Part shown: in pieces, positions 1-9,549 of the stretch
Layout: each line of letters starts with the position of its first letter
Position numbering within the stretch: position 1 is the stretch's first letter
Assembly: GCA_029552985.1 (NCBI GenBank)
Contig: JAKPDB010000143.1
Span: forward strand, 1-32,034
From: a bacterium
GTDB taxonomy: Bacteria; Ratteibacteria; UBA8468; B48-G9; DTJG01
Length of the DNA stretch: 32,034 nt
Reading direction: 5' to 3'
Notes under the pieces: generated by a model
Told to the model about the DNA's origin: nothing
Seen by the model: only the letters and a program-made list of their open reading frames with translations
The model's database searches: none
Program-made: the position numbers and the translations under genes

Positions 1-1
1 C

Positions 2-199
2 TTTATCCAGGCGACGATATCAACTCCATGTGGACCAGTAGAGATAGAGGTAAAAAAGACACTCACTCACATTGAGATAAAGTCGCGCAGTGAAAAAGAA
101 ATACACATCATCGTAATATTGCAAAATTCAAAGAGAGTCAGAATAAATAGTAACGAAATAAAAATAGTGGGGCTTATAAAAACACCTGTAAAATTTTAA
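2..199 (+). CDS. C-terminal fragment of an unidentified protein truncated by the window edge (ends ...EIKIVGLIKTPVKF*)
   Basis: Open frame 2 from the first bases to TAA at 197-199; not in the ORF track because the start lies outside. The stop overlaps the stop region of the convergent minus-strand gene. Confidence 0.6.
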   Translation, partial: FIQATISTPCGPVEIEVKKTLTHIEIKSRSEKEIHIIVILQNSKRVRINSNEIKIVGLIKTPVKF

Positions 200-1335
200 A
201 ACGTGAATCTTTTTGCTGTATCAATCATGGCAAACAGGTTTTCTTCTGTCTGGCTGCTTAATGGAATTGAAGAAGGCACCCCTGAAGGAATAAGAATAAA
301 TTTTGTACTTCTTCCATTTTGAACAATTGAATCCCTGCTGATCTGCGCTATTTCGTAAGACGAACGAAATTCAATTTCTTCAAGGGCAGGCCCTCCCATT
401 AACGTAATATCAGGACCAACAATTTTTCTCACCCTTGCAACAGTCATTGGAAATTCAACTGTATTGATGGCTGGTTCAAGAATATCAATGCCCATTCTCA
501 ATACATAGGGTAAAAGATCTTCCCTGATATCATGCCAGTGGAAGCAGATGTAATTAAGATTTCCTGAACGAAGGATATTGATAAGTTTTGTATCCGGCTT
601 TATCACATAATTAATAAAAACATCTCGATAGTTTCGAAAGTATTCAATAGGTAGTGCTGGTGGCGTTAAGTACTCTGCTCCACGGATTCTTATAATCACA
701 TTATGAACTTGCAATGATATTGCCCTGTAGATATTTTCAAGCCGCTCTGTGAAAATTTCAAAAAGTTGAGTAACCAGTTTTTCATTGTCGAGTAAAAATT
801 TTGCAAGGTCTCCTGGCGCAAAAAGTGTTCCTGCCACTCCAGCAGGGTCTGGAAGGGATATCACTGGCATTGATTTATTTCCGTAAAGCGCCTGCTTTTC
901 CTGAAAACCGCTTAAATCAGGAGTATATGGAATATAGGGCAACGATAGAAATTTTTCTATGTCATGAGTGCTTGTAATCCATGGTTTTAAAACCCACTGC
1001 TCAGAGCTGAGTTTTGTTGTTCGCGCAGAACGGGTGAGGATTCCCTTTTCAGTTTCAACTGTTAGCGTGACAACTTCAGAAATTCTTGTGTCCTGTTTTC
1101 TTTCTTCTATTACTTCAATGGAACCAGGAGCAGAAAAGAAAAATCCAGTGGCAGGCCTGAAAAAGAAAAAATTATGGCAATCATTACGCATCTTTTCAAG
1201 AAGCCGGTGAAAACTGGTATGGCCTGTCCAGAAGCTGTTTTCGTCATATGGGTCAATTTTATAAAGGGAAACAGGAACTCTACCTATGCTCTGACCTCGC
1301 AGTAAGGCAAGGATTTCCTGCCTTGTGTTGATCAT
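196..1335 (-). CDS. Uroporphyrinogen decarboxylase (URO-D)-like family protein, possibly a MtaA/CmuA-type methyltransferase
   Basis: 379 aa ORF with URO-D-like features (MINTRQEILALLRGQ..RVPV, FHWHDIREDLLPYVLRMGIDILEPAINT, LMGGPALEEI). Start overlaps the stop of the upstream gene (ATGA type). Confidence 0.75.
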   Translation of the reverse strand: MINTRQEILALLRGQSIGRVPVSLYKIDPYDENSFWTGHTSFHRLLEKMRNDCHNFFFFRPATGFFFSAPGSIEVIEERKQDTRISEVVTLTVETEKGILTRSARTTKLSSEQWVLKPWITSTHDIEKFLSLPYIPYTPDLSGFQEKQALYGNKSMPVISLPDPAGVAGTLFAPGDLAKFLLDNEKLVTQLFEIFTERLENIYRAISLQVHNVIIRIRGAEYLTPPALPIEYFRNYRDVFINYVIKPDTKLINILRSGNLNYICFHWHDIREDLLPYVLRMGIDILEPAINTVEFPMTVARVRKIVGPDITLMGGPALEEIEFRSSYEIAQISRDSIVQNGRSTKFILIPSGVPSSIPLSSQTEENLFAMIDTAKRFTF

Positions 1336-2174
1336 AAAAGTTTCAATATCCTGTTCAAACTGGTTGAAGCATGATAAATCACTGTTTCAGGACAGTATTT
1401 GTATGCCCAGAATTCTGCTGTTGCATATCCTTTGAAACCGATTTCTTTTAGTGCCTTCATCACTTCTTTCCAGTTCACATCTCCTTCCAGCAGCATACAG
1501 AATCCATTGAGGTTTCCAATTTGGACCCTGAAGTCCTTAAAATGAATTTTTCTGATATGTTTTCCAAGAATTCTAATCCACATTTCAGGATAACCATAGA
1601 GCATCACATTGCCTGTGTCAAAATACACTCCTACATAATCGGACCCGAAGGATTCAACAAAATTCTTCATTTCCACCGGACTAATTAACAGTTTGTTCCA
1701 GACAGGTTCAAGACACAGGCATACCTGATTTTTTTCAGCAAAATCAATGACATTTTTTATTGATTCCTTTACTCTTTCCAGAGCAACATCATAGGATACA
1801 ATTTCTTTCTGGTCTGACCAGTCGGCTTGAACAACACCGGGTATTACAAGGATACCATCTGTTCCAAGAATTCTTGCGCATTCAATCTGTTTTTTTATCA
1901 GAGTTTCTGCTTTTTTTCGTACCTGGGCGTCTGGATGGCTCAAGGTGTACTTCCACAGAAGCCCAGAACTGACACTGGCGATTTCAAGTCCGATTTTTTC
2001 AACGCGATTTCTGAATGCCTCTATTTCTTTTTCTGTACTTTCAGGATTGAGATACCCTTGCTCATCAAGGTTTGGTTCAACAGCATCAAAACCAGCATCT
2101 TTGATAATAGAAAGGACATCATAAATATCCATGCCCGGTGGTGCAACCCACAGGTTTATACTTTTTTTTATCAT
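1332..2174 (-). CDS. Sugar phosphate isomerase/epimerase family protein (xylose isomerase-like TIM barrel)
   Basis: 280 aa; DAGFDAVEPNLDE, CLCLEPVWNKL, VGVYFDTGNVMLYGYPE, IHFKDF motifs; SD-like GGAGGAATT before ATG. Confidence 0.85.
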   Translation of the reverse strand: MIKKSINLWVAPPGMDIYDVLSIIKDAGFDAVEPNLDEQGYLNPESTEKEIEAFRNRVEKIGLEIASVSSGLLWKYTLSHPDAQVRKKAETLIKKQIECARILGTDGILVIPGVVQADWSDQKEIVSYDVALERVKESIKNVIDFAEKNQVCLCLEPVWNKLLISPVEMKNFVESFGSDYVGVYFDTGNVMLYGYPEMWIRILGKHIRKIHFKDFRVQIGNLNGFCMLLEGDVNWKEVMKALKEIGFKGYATAEFWAYKYCPETVIYHASTSLNRILKLL

Positions 2175-2200
2175 AATTCCTCCGTAGTTTTTTCAAATAT

Positions 2201-2229
2201 AATTTAACGGTTTTTCAAAAATCTGTCAA
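2201..2229 (-). promoter_or_regulatory. Candidate sigma70-type promoter for the isomerase/URO-D operon
   Basis: Minus strand: TTGACA (2229-2224), 17 nt spacer, TAAATT (2206-2201), about 27 bp upstream of the start codon. Confidence 0.5.
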
Positions 2230-2416
2230 TACAGGCATTCCTCATTAAAAAATGGAAAGAAGGTAATCAGAATGGTATATCTAAATCTGGCAAATTAGAC
2301 ACTATGCAGCAGAGATATTCAATTATAGACAAGCAGGAGAAGTATGATTGGGAAGAGAACACAGAAGGTCAGTGATATATATGCAATAAAAGAAAAATGT
2401 CTTATAACATTTCATT

Positions 2417-3199
2417 TCAAATAGGTTCAATTTGAGGAAATACGCAGAGCGCAGCGCCATAGGCAACCACAAACCCTGGATTATCAAAAATTCTAATGTT
2501 TCTTCCACTGATCTTTTCAATTGCCTGCTTCAGTCCAGGTATTTCTGCTGGACCACCACAGAAAAAAACCGGAATCTGACTCTGGAAATGGTTTAACATG
2601 GTTGAAATTCTTCCGGCAATTGCATTGAGAAGCCCAGCAGCGATGTTGTCCTTCTTTTCATTATGGGCAAGCAGAGAAATTACCTCACTTTCTGCAAAAA
2701 CACTGCATGTGGCATTGATAGTCACAGGTCTTTCTGCTTTTAAAGACAATGTTCCAAATCCATGAAGGTCTGTGCCTAAAACACCCGCCATCATTTCAAG
2801 AAACCTTCCTGTACCAGCCGCACACTTGTCATTCATTAAAAAATCAACAACCTCTCCATTATGGTCCACCTCTATAATTTTTGTGTCCTGGCCACCAATA
2901 TCAATTACAAGACATCTCTGTTTTCCGGAAAGTAAAAAGGATGCCTTTGCCGCAGCAGAGATTTCTGTGACTGTCGCATGTGCCTTTGTAAAAATGTATC
3001 TGCCATAACCCGTACATACAATTTTTTCAATGAGAGAAAAATCAATCTCCGCATTTTTTAATGCCTGCTGCAGAACTGTGTCTGCGATAATTTCAGGCAT
3101 TGGACCATTCCTTGCTGCGGATTTTGCGATGATTGTCTCACCATTCACAATTACACATTTCACCATCACAGAACCCATATCAATACCTGCCTTCAACAC
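2417..3199 (-). CDS. BadF/BadG/BcrA/BcrD-type ATPase; HgdC-like activator (reductase) of 2-hydroxyacyl-CoA dehydratase / double-cubane protein
   Basis: KAGIDMGSVMVKCVI, VIDIGGQDTKII, MNDKCAAGTGRFLEMMA, CSVFAESEVISLLA, FFCGGPA motifs. GTG start at 3199 preferred over the ORF-track ATG at 3229 because AGGAGG lies just upstream. Confidence 0.88.
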   Translation of the reverse strand: MLKAGIDMGSVMVKCVIVNGETIIAKSAARNGPMPEIIADTVLQQALKNAEIDFSLIEKIVCTGYGRYIFTKAHATVTEISAAAKASFLLSGKQRCLVIDIGGQDTKIIEVDHNGEVVDFLMNDKCAAGTGRFLEMMAGVLGTDLHGFGTLSLKAERPVTINATCSVFAESEVISLLAHNEKKDNIAAGLLNAIAGRISTMLNHFQSQIPVFFCGGPAEIPGLKQAIEKISGRNIRIFDNPGFVVAYGAALCVFPQIEPI

Positions 3200-3209
3200 A
3201 TTTCCTCCT

Positions 3210-4454
3210 TCATACCTTGCGGGATTCAATCATTTCCCTGAATGCTTCCATTCTGGTTTTTAATTGTCCTGTGTCTTCCTTTCCAAGGTCTGTTTTTATT
3301 GAAAGAAATGGTATCCCTTTTTCTTTCAGAATCTGCCTGATTAATGCTGTTTGTAATTCAAAAACCTGGCACAATCTCAGATTGTAATAAATGATGCCGT
3401 CAAGTTTGTACTGATTCACAGTATCAATCATAAGATTGACCAGTTTTTCAAGATTCAGCATACATGGACACATGCTGCCGGCGATATCTTTCAATGTTAG
3501 AGCTCGCAAAATACCTGCTTCTGTTTCTTCATCTATCAGCACAGGATTATAGAATCTTCCGAATGATATGCACTGAAGATCTGCTGCCATTTTTAATCCA
3601 GATTCTTCCATCACATCAATAATCTTAAAATTGGGAAATATCACAGGTGTTCCAGCAAGAAGAACTCTGGGTTTATCAACAAATTTGTGAATTTGTTTTG
3701 CCTGTCGATAAACTTTCCCTGCAAGAGCATTCCATTTTTCAACCTTCATAAAAAAACCAGCATACATCATGATGTAATAATCAAAAACATTAATCGAATC
3801 CGGCTGTTCTGCTCTTAATTGATAAATGCTTCTGAAAATCTCTGTGCGGGCATTTGTAAGTTTGCACGCTGAAAGTAACTGGCGTCTTCCTGCATTGCAG
3901 TGAAATGTTTCTTTCAAAAACTGGAAAAATTGTGTATATTTTTTTTCCCAGACGTCGACATTGCCCAGGTATTCAGAGTTCCTTCCAATGTCAAGAAAAT
4001 ACACCTGTTTTACGGGTGATAGAATCTCAGCAAGTTTTGCTTTTGGGTCACATGTACCGGGGATAACAACAACTTCCAGATTGTCATATGTATTGCTATA
4101 AAATTTACCGCAGATTGATTTGATGACAGGGCAAATATCTCCAGGCACAATCTCTTCTCCTTTTGAACCGCATCCATAGTCCTCGCAGCACAACCTTACA
4201 GGTCGCAGAGAACAGGCAAGCATGATTTCCTCAGGAACAATGTTGCAAAAAAAGCCAACGGGTTTTTCACTGTTATCTATTCCATTTCTTTCAAAATCTA
4301 AAATCTCCTGATAGAACCCTTCCATTGAAGAAAGATTGGATTTTTTCATATACTCAACAAGGACATGATCTGGTATATTGTCAGAGTCAGAGCTACTGCA
4401 TTTCAGGTTTTTAAGCAACATTTCTTCGTACTGGCTCAGAAACTTTTTTTGCAT
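3210..4454 (-). CDS. 2-hydroxyacyl-CoA dehydratase HgdB/BcrC-fold protein; candidate double-cubane cluster protein
   Basis: 414 aa; DICPVIKS, VVIPGTCDPKAKL, FSIK-like C-terminus and conserved Cys residues; AAAGGAG SD before ATG at 4454. Confidence 0.8.
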   Translation of the reverse strand: MQKKFLSQYEEMLLKNLKCSSSDSDNIPDHVLVEYMKKSNLSSMEGFYQEILDFERNGIDNSEKPVGFFCNIVPEEIMLACSLRPVRLCCEDYGCGSKGEEIVPGDICPVIKSICGKFYSNTYDNLEVVVIPGTCDPKAKLAEILSPVKQVYFLDIGRNSEYLGNVDVWEKKYTQFFQFLKETFHCNAGRRQLLSACKLTNARTEIFRSIYQLRAEQPDSINVFDYYIMMYAGFFMKVEKWNALAGKVYRQAKQIHKFVDKPRVLLAGTPVIFPNFKIIDVMEESGLKMAADLQCISFGRFYNPVLIDEETEAGILRALTLKDIAGSMCPCMLNLEKLVNLMIDTVNQYKLDGIIYYNLRLCQVFELQTALIRQILKEKGIPFLSIKTDLGKEDTGQLKTRMEAFREMIESRKV

Positions 4455-5484
4455 CTAATGTTCTCCTTTGCATATTACCAATCTTTTTTCCAAAAAAACT
4501 AACGTTCAAACAGCCCTTTCTTGGACACACTTCCACGCATCTCATGCACATGATACAACCTGCTTGATTATAAATGGCATCCCTATTCAACTGGTACATT
4601 GCTGTCAGCCCCATGGGACAGGCATCCGCACAGTATCCGCACTTAATACACTTGATGGCTTTCTTATGAAGTTCTATTCCTGAACCTTTATTGAACCAGG
4701 AATTAATCAGTCCTACAACACACATATGACACCAGACCCTTCTTCCAAAATAAAATGCTGCAACAAAAAGTCCCAGTACAATCCAGGCAAGGATTGTAAA
4801 GCAGGTGGTAATACCGGTTGAAAAGTCCTTCCAGTTCGGTTTTATCAGACCAAACATCGGACATATCAATCTTGCAGGACATATCTGACAGTAAGGAAGA
4901 AACCAGTAGCATTGAAATCTTGCGTAATTTGGCATGCCTATGACAGTTGAAATAGCAAGAGCAATTACCATCAGTGAATATCCTGTGATGGAAAGGTTAA
5001 GTCTGAATCGTTCTGGAAACCTTCTGACAGGGATATTCATTTTCCTGCGCAGATATGTAAGGAAATCTCCAACTGTTCCGATTGGACACACCCATCCGCA
5101 CCACACCCTTCCAAGCAGAAAACACAGAGCAATAAAAAGAGTGATATATGGCAAAAGATACTTGAAAGATGTTTGCCAGGTGAGATTTTCTGAAAGAAAG
5201 TGCATGATGCATGCCTTAAACATGCCTCCTTTTGGATTAAATCTGCATACAAGTGAAGGTGGATAGTTTTCAATTACTGGTGTTGCTCCTGATGGCCATA
5301 GAATGCTTCCCTTTTCAAACTGTGTTGTGGACACGCTTCCTTCTGGTGCTTTGAGAGTAGGAAAAATCTTTTGCTGGCTGGTTTCAGCGGATTCTTTCCA
5401 GTCCTTAAAAATATAACCACCATAAACAAGAAGCACAAAGCAGATAATTTGAACGATTCTTCTTGCGACTGAAATACGTATCAT
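4411..5484 (-). CDS. Polytopic 4Fe-4S membrane protein, NapH/YccM-like
   Basis: GRVWCGWVCPIGT, C-x2-C-x2-C-x3-CP ferredoxin motifs (CIKCGYCADACP, CIMCMRCVEVCP), several hydrophobic segments; start at 5484 overlaps upstream stop (ATGA). Confidence 0.82.
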   Translation of the reverse strand: MIRISVARRIVQIICFVLLVYGGYIFKDWKESAETSQQKIFPTLKAPEGSVSTTQFEKGSILWPSGATPVIENYPPSLVCRFNPKGGMFKACIMHFLSENLTWQTSFKYLLPYITLFIALCFLLGRVWCGWVCPIGTVGDFLTYLRRKMNIPVRRFPERFRLNLSITGYSLMVIALAISTVIGMPNYARFQCYWFLPYCQICPARLICPMFGLIKPNWKDFSTGITTCFTILAWIVLGLFVAAFYFGRRVWCHMCVVGLINSWFNKGSGIELHKKAIKCIKCGYCADACPMGLTAMYQLNRDAIYNQAGCIMCMRCVEVCPRKGCLNVSFFGKKIGNMQRRTLDAKKVSEPVRRNVA

Positions 5485-6038
5485 AATTTCTGAGTCCTTA
5501 TGGTTCTGACGCTTCTGTAAACAGTTAAAAACAAAAGAATCGCCATCGGCACAATGTACCACCAGTATCTGATATTGGTGCTTTTGTCAACCCTTACATT
5601 GATCTGGCCAACCGATATGTCAACATTTTCCACAGGTCTTCCAGCACCTGCTGGGAAAAAGGAAATTGTGGGAAGAACCGCAGGTTCAGAAAAGGTTTTT
5701 CTTCTTTTGATATCACTTCCATAATGGATTGTATATGTTGTTTTTTTCTGACTGCTTGCAGGAAAAATAATTTCAACACTCATGATGGAATCATCAGGCC
5801 ATCTTTCCTGTACTGTAATTTTTGAAGCAATCTCTTTTTTCGTACTGGTATCCAGTATAAGAATGTTATTTACAGACATCACAGAAGACGGTGGAAAAAA
5901 AACAGTTCCGGCAAGATAAAAATCACCTTCTATGTCGGGATATTCAAAATTAATGTCAATCTGTTCAGCCCTGCCAATGAAAACATATGCAAAAACGACC
6001 ACGATGAGAAGCAATTTTTTCATTGGGATACACATCAT
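5481..6038 (-). CDS. Exported protein of unknown function with N-terminal signal and C-terminal transmembrane segment
   Basis: MKKLLLIVVVFAYVFIGRAE signal-like start (possibly from an internal Met); YWWYIVPMAILLFLTVYRS C-terminal hydrophobic segment; overlaps both neighbours by 4 nt. Confidence 0.6.
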   Translation of the reverse strand: MMCIPMKKLLLIVVVFAYVFIGRAEQIDINFEYPDIEGDFYLAGTVFFPPSSVMSVNNILILDTSTKKEIASKITVQERWPDDSIMSVEIIFPASSQKKTTYTIHYGSDIKRRKTFSEPAVLPTISFFPAGAGRPVENVDISVGQINVRVDKSTNIRYWWYIVPMAILLFLTVYRSVRTIRTQKL

Positions 6039-7069
6039 TGCTCAAAAACAATCTGACCGAACCCTTTTTCCTGATGATAGGATGATGCATCAACTGCCCA
6101 GAAACTTTCTTCAGGGGATTGCGTTGCCTTTGTTCGTATGATTTTCAAAGCCCAAATATTTCCTGATTCAGGAACCCTGGCTCCGATAGAAGAAAAGGGA
6201 ATCGCAACTTCAACCATCCACGCAGTCACACCTTTTGACATAGCATATTTCAATCCATTTATAGATACTGTTTGAAATTCACCGTTGACACTGGTCTTTT
6301 TGCAGGAAATTTTTTCGTCGCCTGTTAGAATAATAGAATAATAATTTTTCCCTGTCCGGTCAGGTGATACCTGTATTTCAATCTTATCCTTATCTGAGAT
6401 TTTTTCTGGGGTTCCGTCCCTGCAGTAAAATGCAAGATACATTGCTTCTGAGTCATATGCAAGCAACCCGACGGTCTGATAGACGGGCTTACCCTGATTA
6501 AACAAACAGAAATTTCCTGCAACGCCGGCATTTTTCCAGCATTCTTCAATAATCTTTCCATCTATTTTCGGAGACTGGTGTGTTCTGCGAACAGGTAGAA
6601 TTGACTGTGTTTTCATCAAAGGAACCTGACGGGTTTCCTGTGTTTCTTTTTTTATTTCACCAGGGTCTTTTTTATCACCTGCTATATCAATGCTGAAACT
6701 TTTGAATTGTCTTCCACCACCAACCAGTTTGAAAGTTACAGGATAATTTCCTGATGAGGTAGAAGGTTTGGGAATCATTGTCACTTCAAAATACACCCTC
6801 TGGTCTTTTGGAATTGACATCTTTTCAGGATAAATCTGGAAGTCAAATGCAGGGCTATCAGCAAGCAACTTTATTTCTGCGATGCCTCTATCCATATTAT
6901 TTTGCAGAAAGATTTTGAATGTCGTTTTGTCTTTCACAACAATATTGTATGTTTCTGGTTTAACAATCAGTTTGTCTGCCTGACGGAAAACATTATCACA
7001 GAGATGTCCGTACGAGGGAAAAATAAAGATGCTAAAAGAAAAAATCACAGCCGCATATATTTTTCTCAT
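6035..7069 (-). CDS. Exported protein with a CBM9/DOMON-like sugar/haem-binding fold domain
   Basis: Signal peptide MRKIYAAVIFSFSIFIFPSYG; ..PKIDGKIIEECWKNA..YDSEAMYLAFYCRD..IPFSSIG..WALKIIR pattern typical of CBM9-like domains. Confidence 0.65.
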   Translation of the reverse strand: MRKIYAAVIFSFSIFIFPSYGHLCDNVFRQADKLIVKPETYNIVVKDKTTFKIFLQNNMDRGIAEIKLLADSPAFDFQIYPEKMSIPKDQRVYFEVTMIPKPSTSSGNYPVTFKLVGGGRQFKSFSIDIAGDKKDPGEIKKETQETRQVPLMKTQSILPVRRTHQSPKIDGKIIEECWKNAGVAGNFCLFNQGKPVYQTVGLLAYDSEAMYLAFYCRDGTPEKISDKDKIEIQVSPDRTGKNYYSIILTGDEKISCKKTSVNGEFQTVSINGLKYAMSKGVTAWMVEVAIPFSSIGARVPESGNIWALKIIRTKATQSPEESFWAVDASSYHQEKGFGQIVFEQ

Positions 7070-7304
7070 ACAATCAGTTTAACCCAGGAAATACTTTCTG
7101 TCCAGTGACATCATTGACTCAAAAAATTATCGAGTTTATGATAAGAAATCAGTGCGCTTATGAAAAAACCAACTACTGCTGGTACTTATAATAAATTTCA
7201 TGTCTATTGATGGCTATGCTGAATCAGGCAGCAAGATATAGCGGTGGAAAAACAGAATCCTGGATTAAAGAAAGCCATTTTAACAAAGTCAGCACGGAGG
7301 AGCA

Positions 7305-9479
7305 ATGTGCAAAAATTGGTGGCAAAGACCGTTGAGGATGATGAGACGGGATTATCTTGGAGATTTCAGCAAATTTCTTAATGCAGACATGGACAAACTG
7401 GCGAGGGAAACAAAAACTCTGTGGAAGGCAAACTGTGAGTGGATTATGGCAACACCTGGATGCGCCCCTGGAACCGGATACCTCGTGACTTTCAACTCAG
7501 AAAAATTTGAGAAATTACAAGGGCTTGGAAAAAGAGATCTTTTGAGGGAATATGTACCGATTGCGAAAAAACATAAATTGCATGTCATTGCCTATATCAA
7601 TATGCACTGGTACAGTTATGAATTTGCGAGAAAAAATCCTGGATGGGAACAGTTGTGTAAAGATGGAGTTCCCTATGGACAAAAGCATCCTCTTTACGGT
7701 AATGGCACAACATTCTGTGTCAATAGCCCGTGGAGGAACTGGGCTTTTGAGATGATACAGGAAGTGATGAAAACAGGTGTGGATGGATGTTTTCTTGATG
7801 GTCCTGTGGTCTATCCTGAAGCCTGTTATTGCCCGTACTGTCAGAAAAAATTTGAAAAATTTTCAGGAGAAAATAGAATGCCTGATTTCTGCGACTGGAA
7901 AGACCCATTATGGAAAACATTTGCTCTTTTTCGCTCACACAGCTGGGCAGAATTCATGAGAGATGCCACAAATGCTGCAAAACAGATAAATGAAAACGCT
8001 GTGATGTTTCTCAATGGTGGGCATTTCAATACTTCAAATATTATTCTCGGTTATGACGCTGGAAGAATGGAGATGTTTCAAACCTTTACAGGCGCAGAGG
8101 ACTTTTTTCACTGCACAGATTTATACCGCTCTCCTTATACTTCTTTGAACCTTTCAAGATTTCTTTCTGCGGGGAAAAACCCATCGGTTGTGTTTACGCA
8201 TCATACACTTTCAAGTTGGCACTATGTGCCTTTGCCTGAGGCAGAGTTGTCAACTGCGCTGGCGCAGGCAACAGCTGGTGGTTCAAATACATGGTTTGCG
8301 ATATTTTATCCTGCGATTGAAAAGACGAAAAAATATGCCACAGGCGCTTTGAAAAGTACTGGTTCTTTAATCTCACGGGCTGAAAAATATATTGCTGAAA
8401 GCAGGTCATGCGCGGAAACCGGCATAATGATTTCAAATCAGACCCTTTATTTCTATATTTCGTCCCACAAAGGACTTTCCTATCAAGCCGGCTCTGGCAG
8501 AGAACAGGGCCTTATCATTGATTCAGGAAAAGACAACGACACAGCAGATATCAATGGAATGAGAAAAGTCTCAGAAGAAATTTTGAACAACGAAAATCAT
8601 GGTTGTCTTGACCTGTGTAATTTTGCTCATATACCAGCAAGGGTGATCTGGGATGAATATCTTGATGAAACCCATCTATCAGAAATCAAAGTATTGATAC
8701 TACCAGATGCCGCATGCCTGTCTGAATGCCACATTGATGCAATAATGAATTTTGTGCGCAATGGCGGAATACTAATTTCTGATTTTGAATCAGGAATGTA
8801 CGATAGTGAAGGAAACCATGTAGCCAGAAAACACTGGCTTGAATTTCTTGGAATAAAAGAAATTTGCGGAGTTTTCAGACCATCAAGGATTGAGGACTAT
8901 ATGGTATTGACTGAAAAAATTGGAAATATCGAAAAAGACATTCTCATTCCAAGACCAGTGAATGCCCTTGCGATAAAGCCCGCAAAGGATGCCAGAATAC
9001 TTGCGAAGTTTCTCAAACCCATAAATCTTGCGTACAGGCAGCCAGAAGGTATCAGCGACTATCCTGCGATCATCATGACTGAAAGAGGAAAAGGCAGGGT
9101 TGTTTATTTCCCTTCAGCGATTTTTGAAAGTTTTAATCGCTTCCACATTGACATTCACAAAAACCTGGTGCATTCATTGATAAGGATGATTACACCTGGT
9201 GGACTTCAGATTGAAACTGATGCTCCTGGAAGCCTGGCAATGGAATTGAGAGAAAACGAAAAATTTCAGATTCTTCATCTTGTAAATGTTACATCTGATA
9301 TGAAAAGGCCTATGGATAAAATCATTCACATTCACAATGTTTCCATTTCAATAAAAACAAACAGAAAAAAGGCATTTTCTCTATCATCTGGCAAATCACT
9401 ACCAGCGACATTTCAAAAAACGAAACTCTCTTTCGTGGTACCTGTGGTAAACGATTACGAAATTATCCTGCTTTCATAA
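7305..9479 (+). CDS. Putative glycoside hydrolase-like protein (TIM barrel plus GATase-like/beta-galactosidase-trimerisation-like region)
   Basis: 724 aa; VIAYINMHWYSYEF, VDGCFLDGPVVYPEACYCPYCQKKF, VLILPDAACLSECHIDAIMNFVRNGGILISDFESGMYD; GGAGGAGCA SD. Confidence 0.6.
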   Translation: MCKNWWQRPLRMMRRDYLGDFSKFLNADMDKLARETKTLWKANCEWIMATPGCAPGTGYLVTFNSEKFEKLQGLGKRDLLREYVPIAKKHKLHVIAYINMHWYSYEFARKNPGWEQLCKDGVPYGQKHPLYGNGTTFCVNSPWRNWAFEMIQEVMKTGVDGCFLDGPVVYPEACYCPYCQKKFEKFSGENRMPDFCDWKDPLWKTFALFRSHSWAEFMRDATNAAKQINENAVMFLNGGHFNTSNIILGYDAGRMEMFQTFTGAEDFFHCTDLYRSPYTSLNLSRFLSAGKNPSVVFTHHTLSSWHYVPLPEAELSTALAQATAGGSNTWFAIFYPAIEKTKKYATGALKSTGSLISRAEKYIAESRSCAETGIMISNQTLYFYISSHKGLSYQAGSGREQGLIIDSGKDNDTADINGMRKVSEEILNNENHGCLDLCNFAHIPARVIWDEYLDETHLSEIKVLILPDAACLSECHIDAIMNFVRNGGILISDFESGMYDSEGNHVARKHWLEFLGIKEICGVFRPSRIEDYMVLTEKIGNIEKDILIPRPVNALAIKPAKDARILAKFLKPINLAYRQPEGISDYPAIIMTERGKGRVVYFPSAIFESFNRFHIDIHKNLVHSLIRMITPGGLQIETDAPGSLAMELRENEKFQILHLVNVTSDMKRPMDKIIHIHNVSISIKTNRKKAFSLSSGKSLPATFQKTKLSFVVPVVNDYEIILLS

Positions 9480-9549
9480 GAAATATTTCATCCATGGGCT
9501 TTTTAATTGTATAATATATCCCAATATCTTTGCTGACAGGAGGTAAAAT

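Noticed and set aside
968-2207. Plus-strand ORFs inside the minus-strand URO-D and isomerase genes
   Set aside because: Antisense shadows of well-supported coding regions with no domain or SD support; same for most overlapping ORFs in the track.
9510-9515. TATAAT upstream of the flavodoxin gene as a promoter
   Set aside because: A good -10 hexamer but no convincing -35 at 16-18 nt (TTCATC); too weak to list as a feature.
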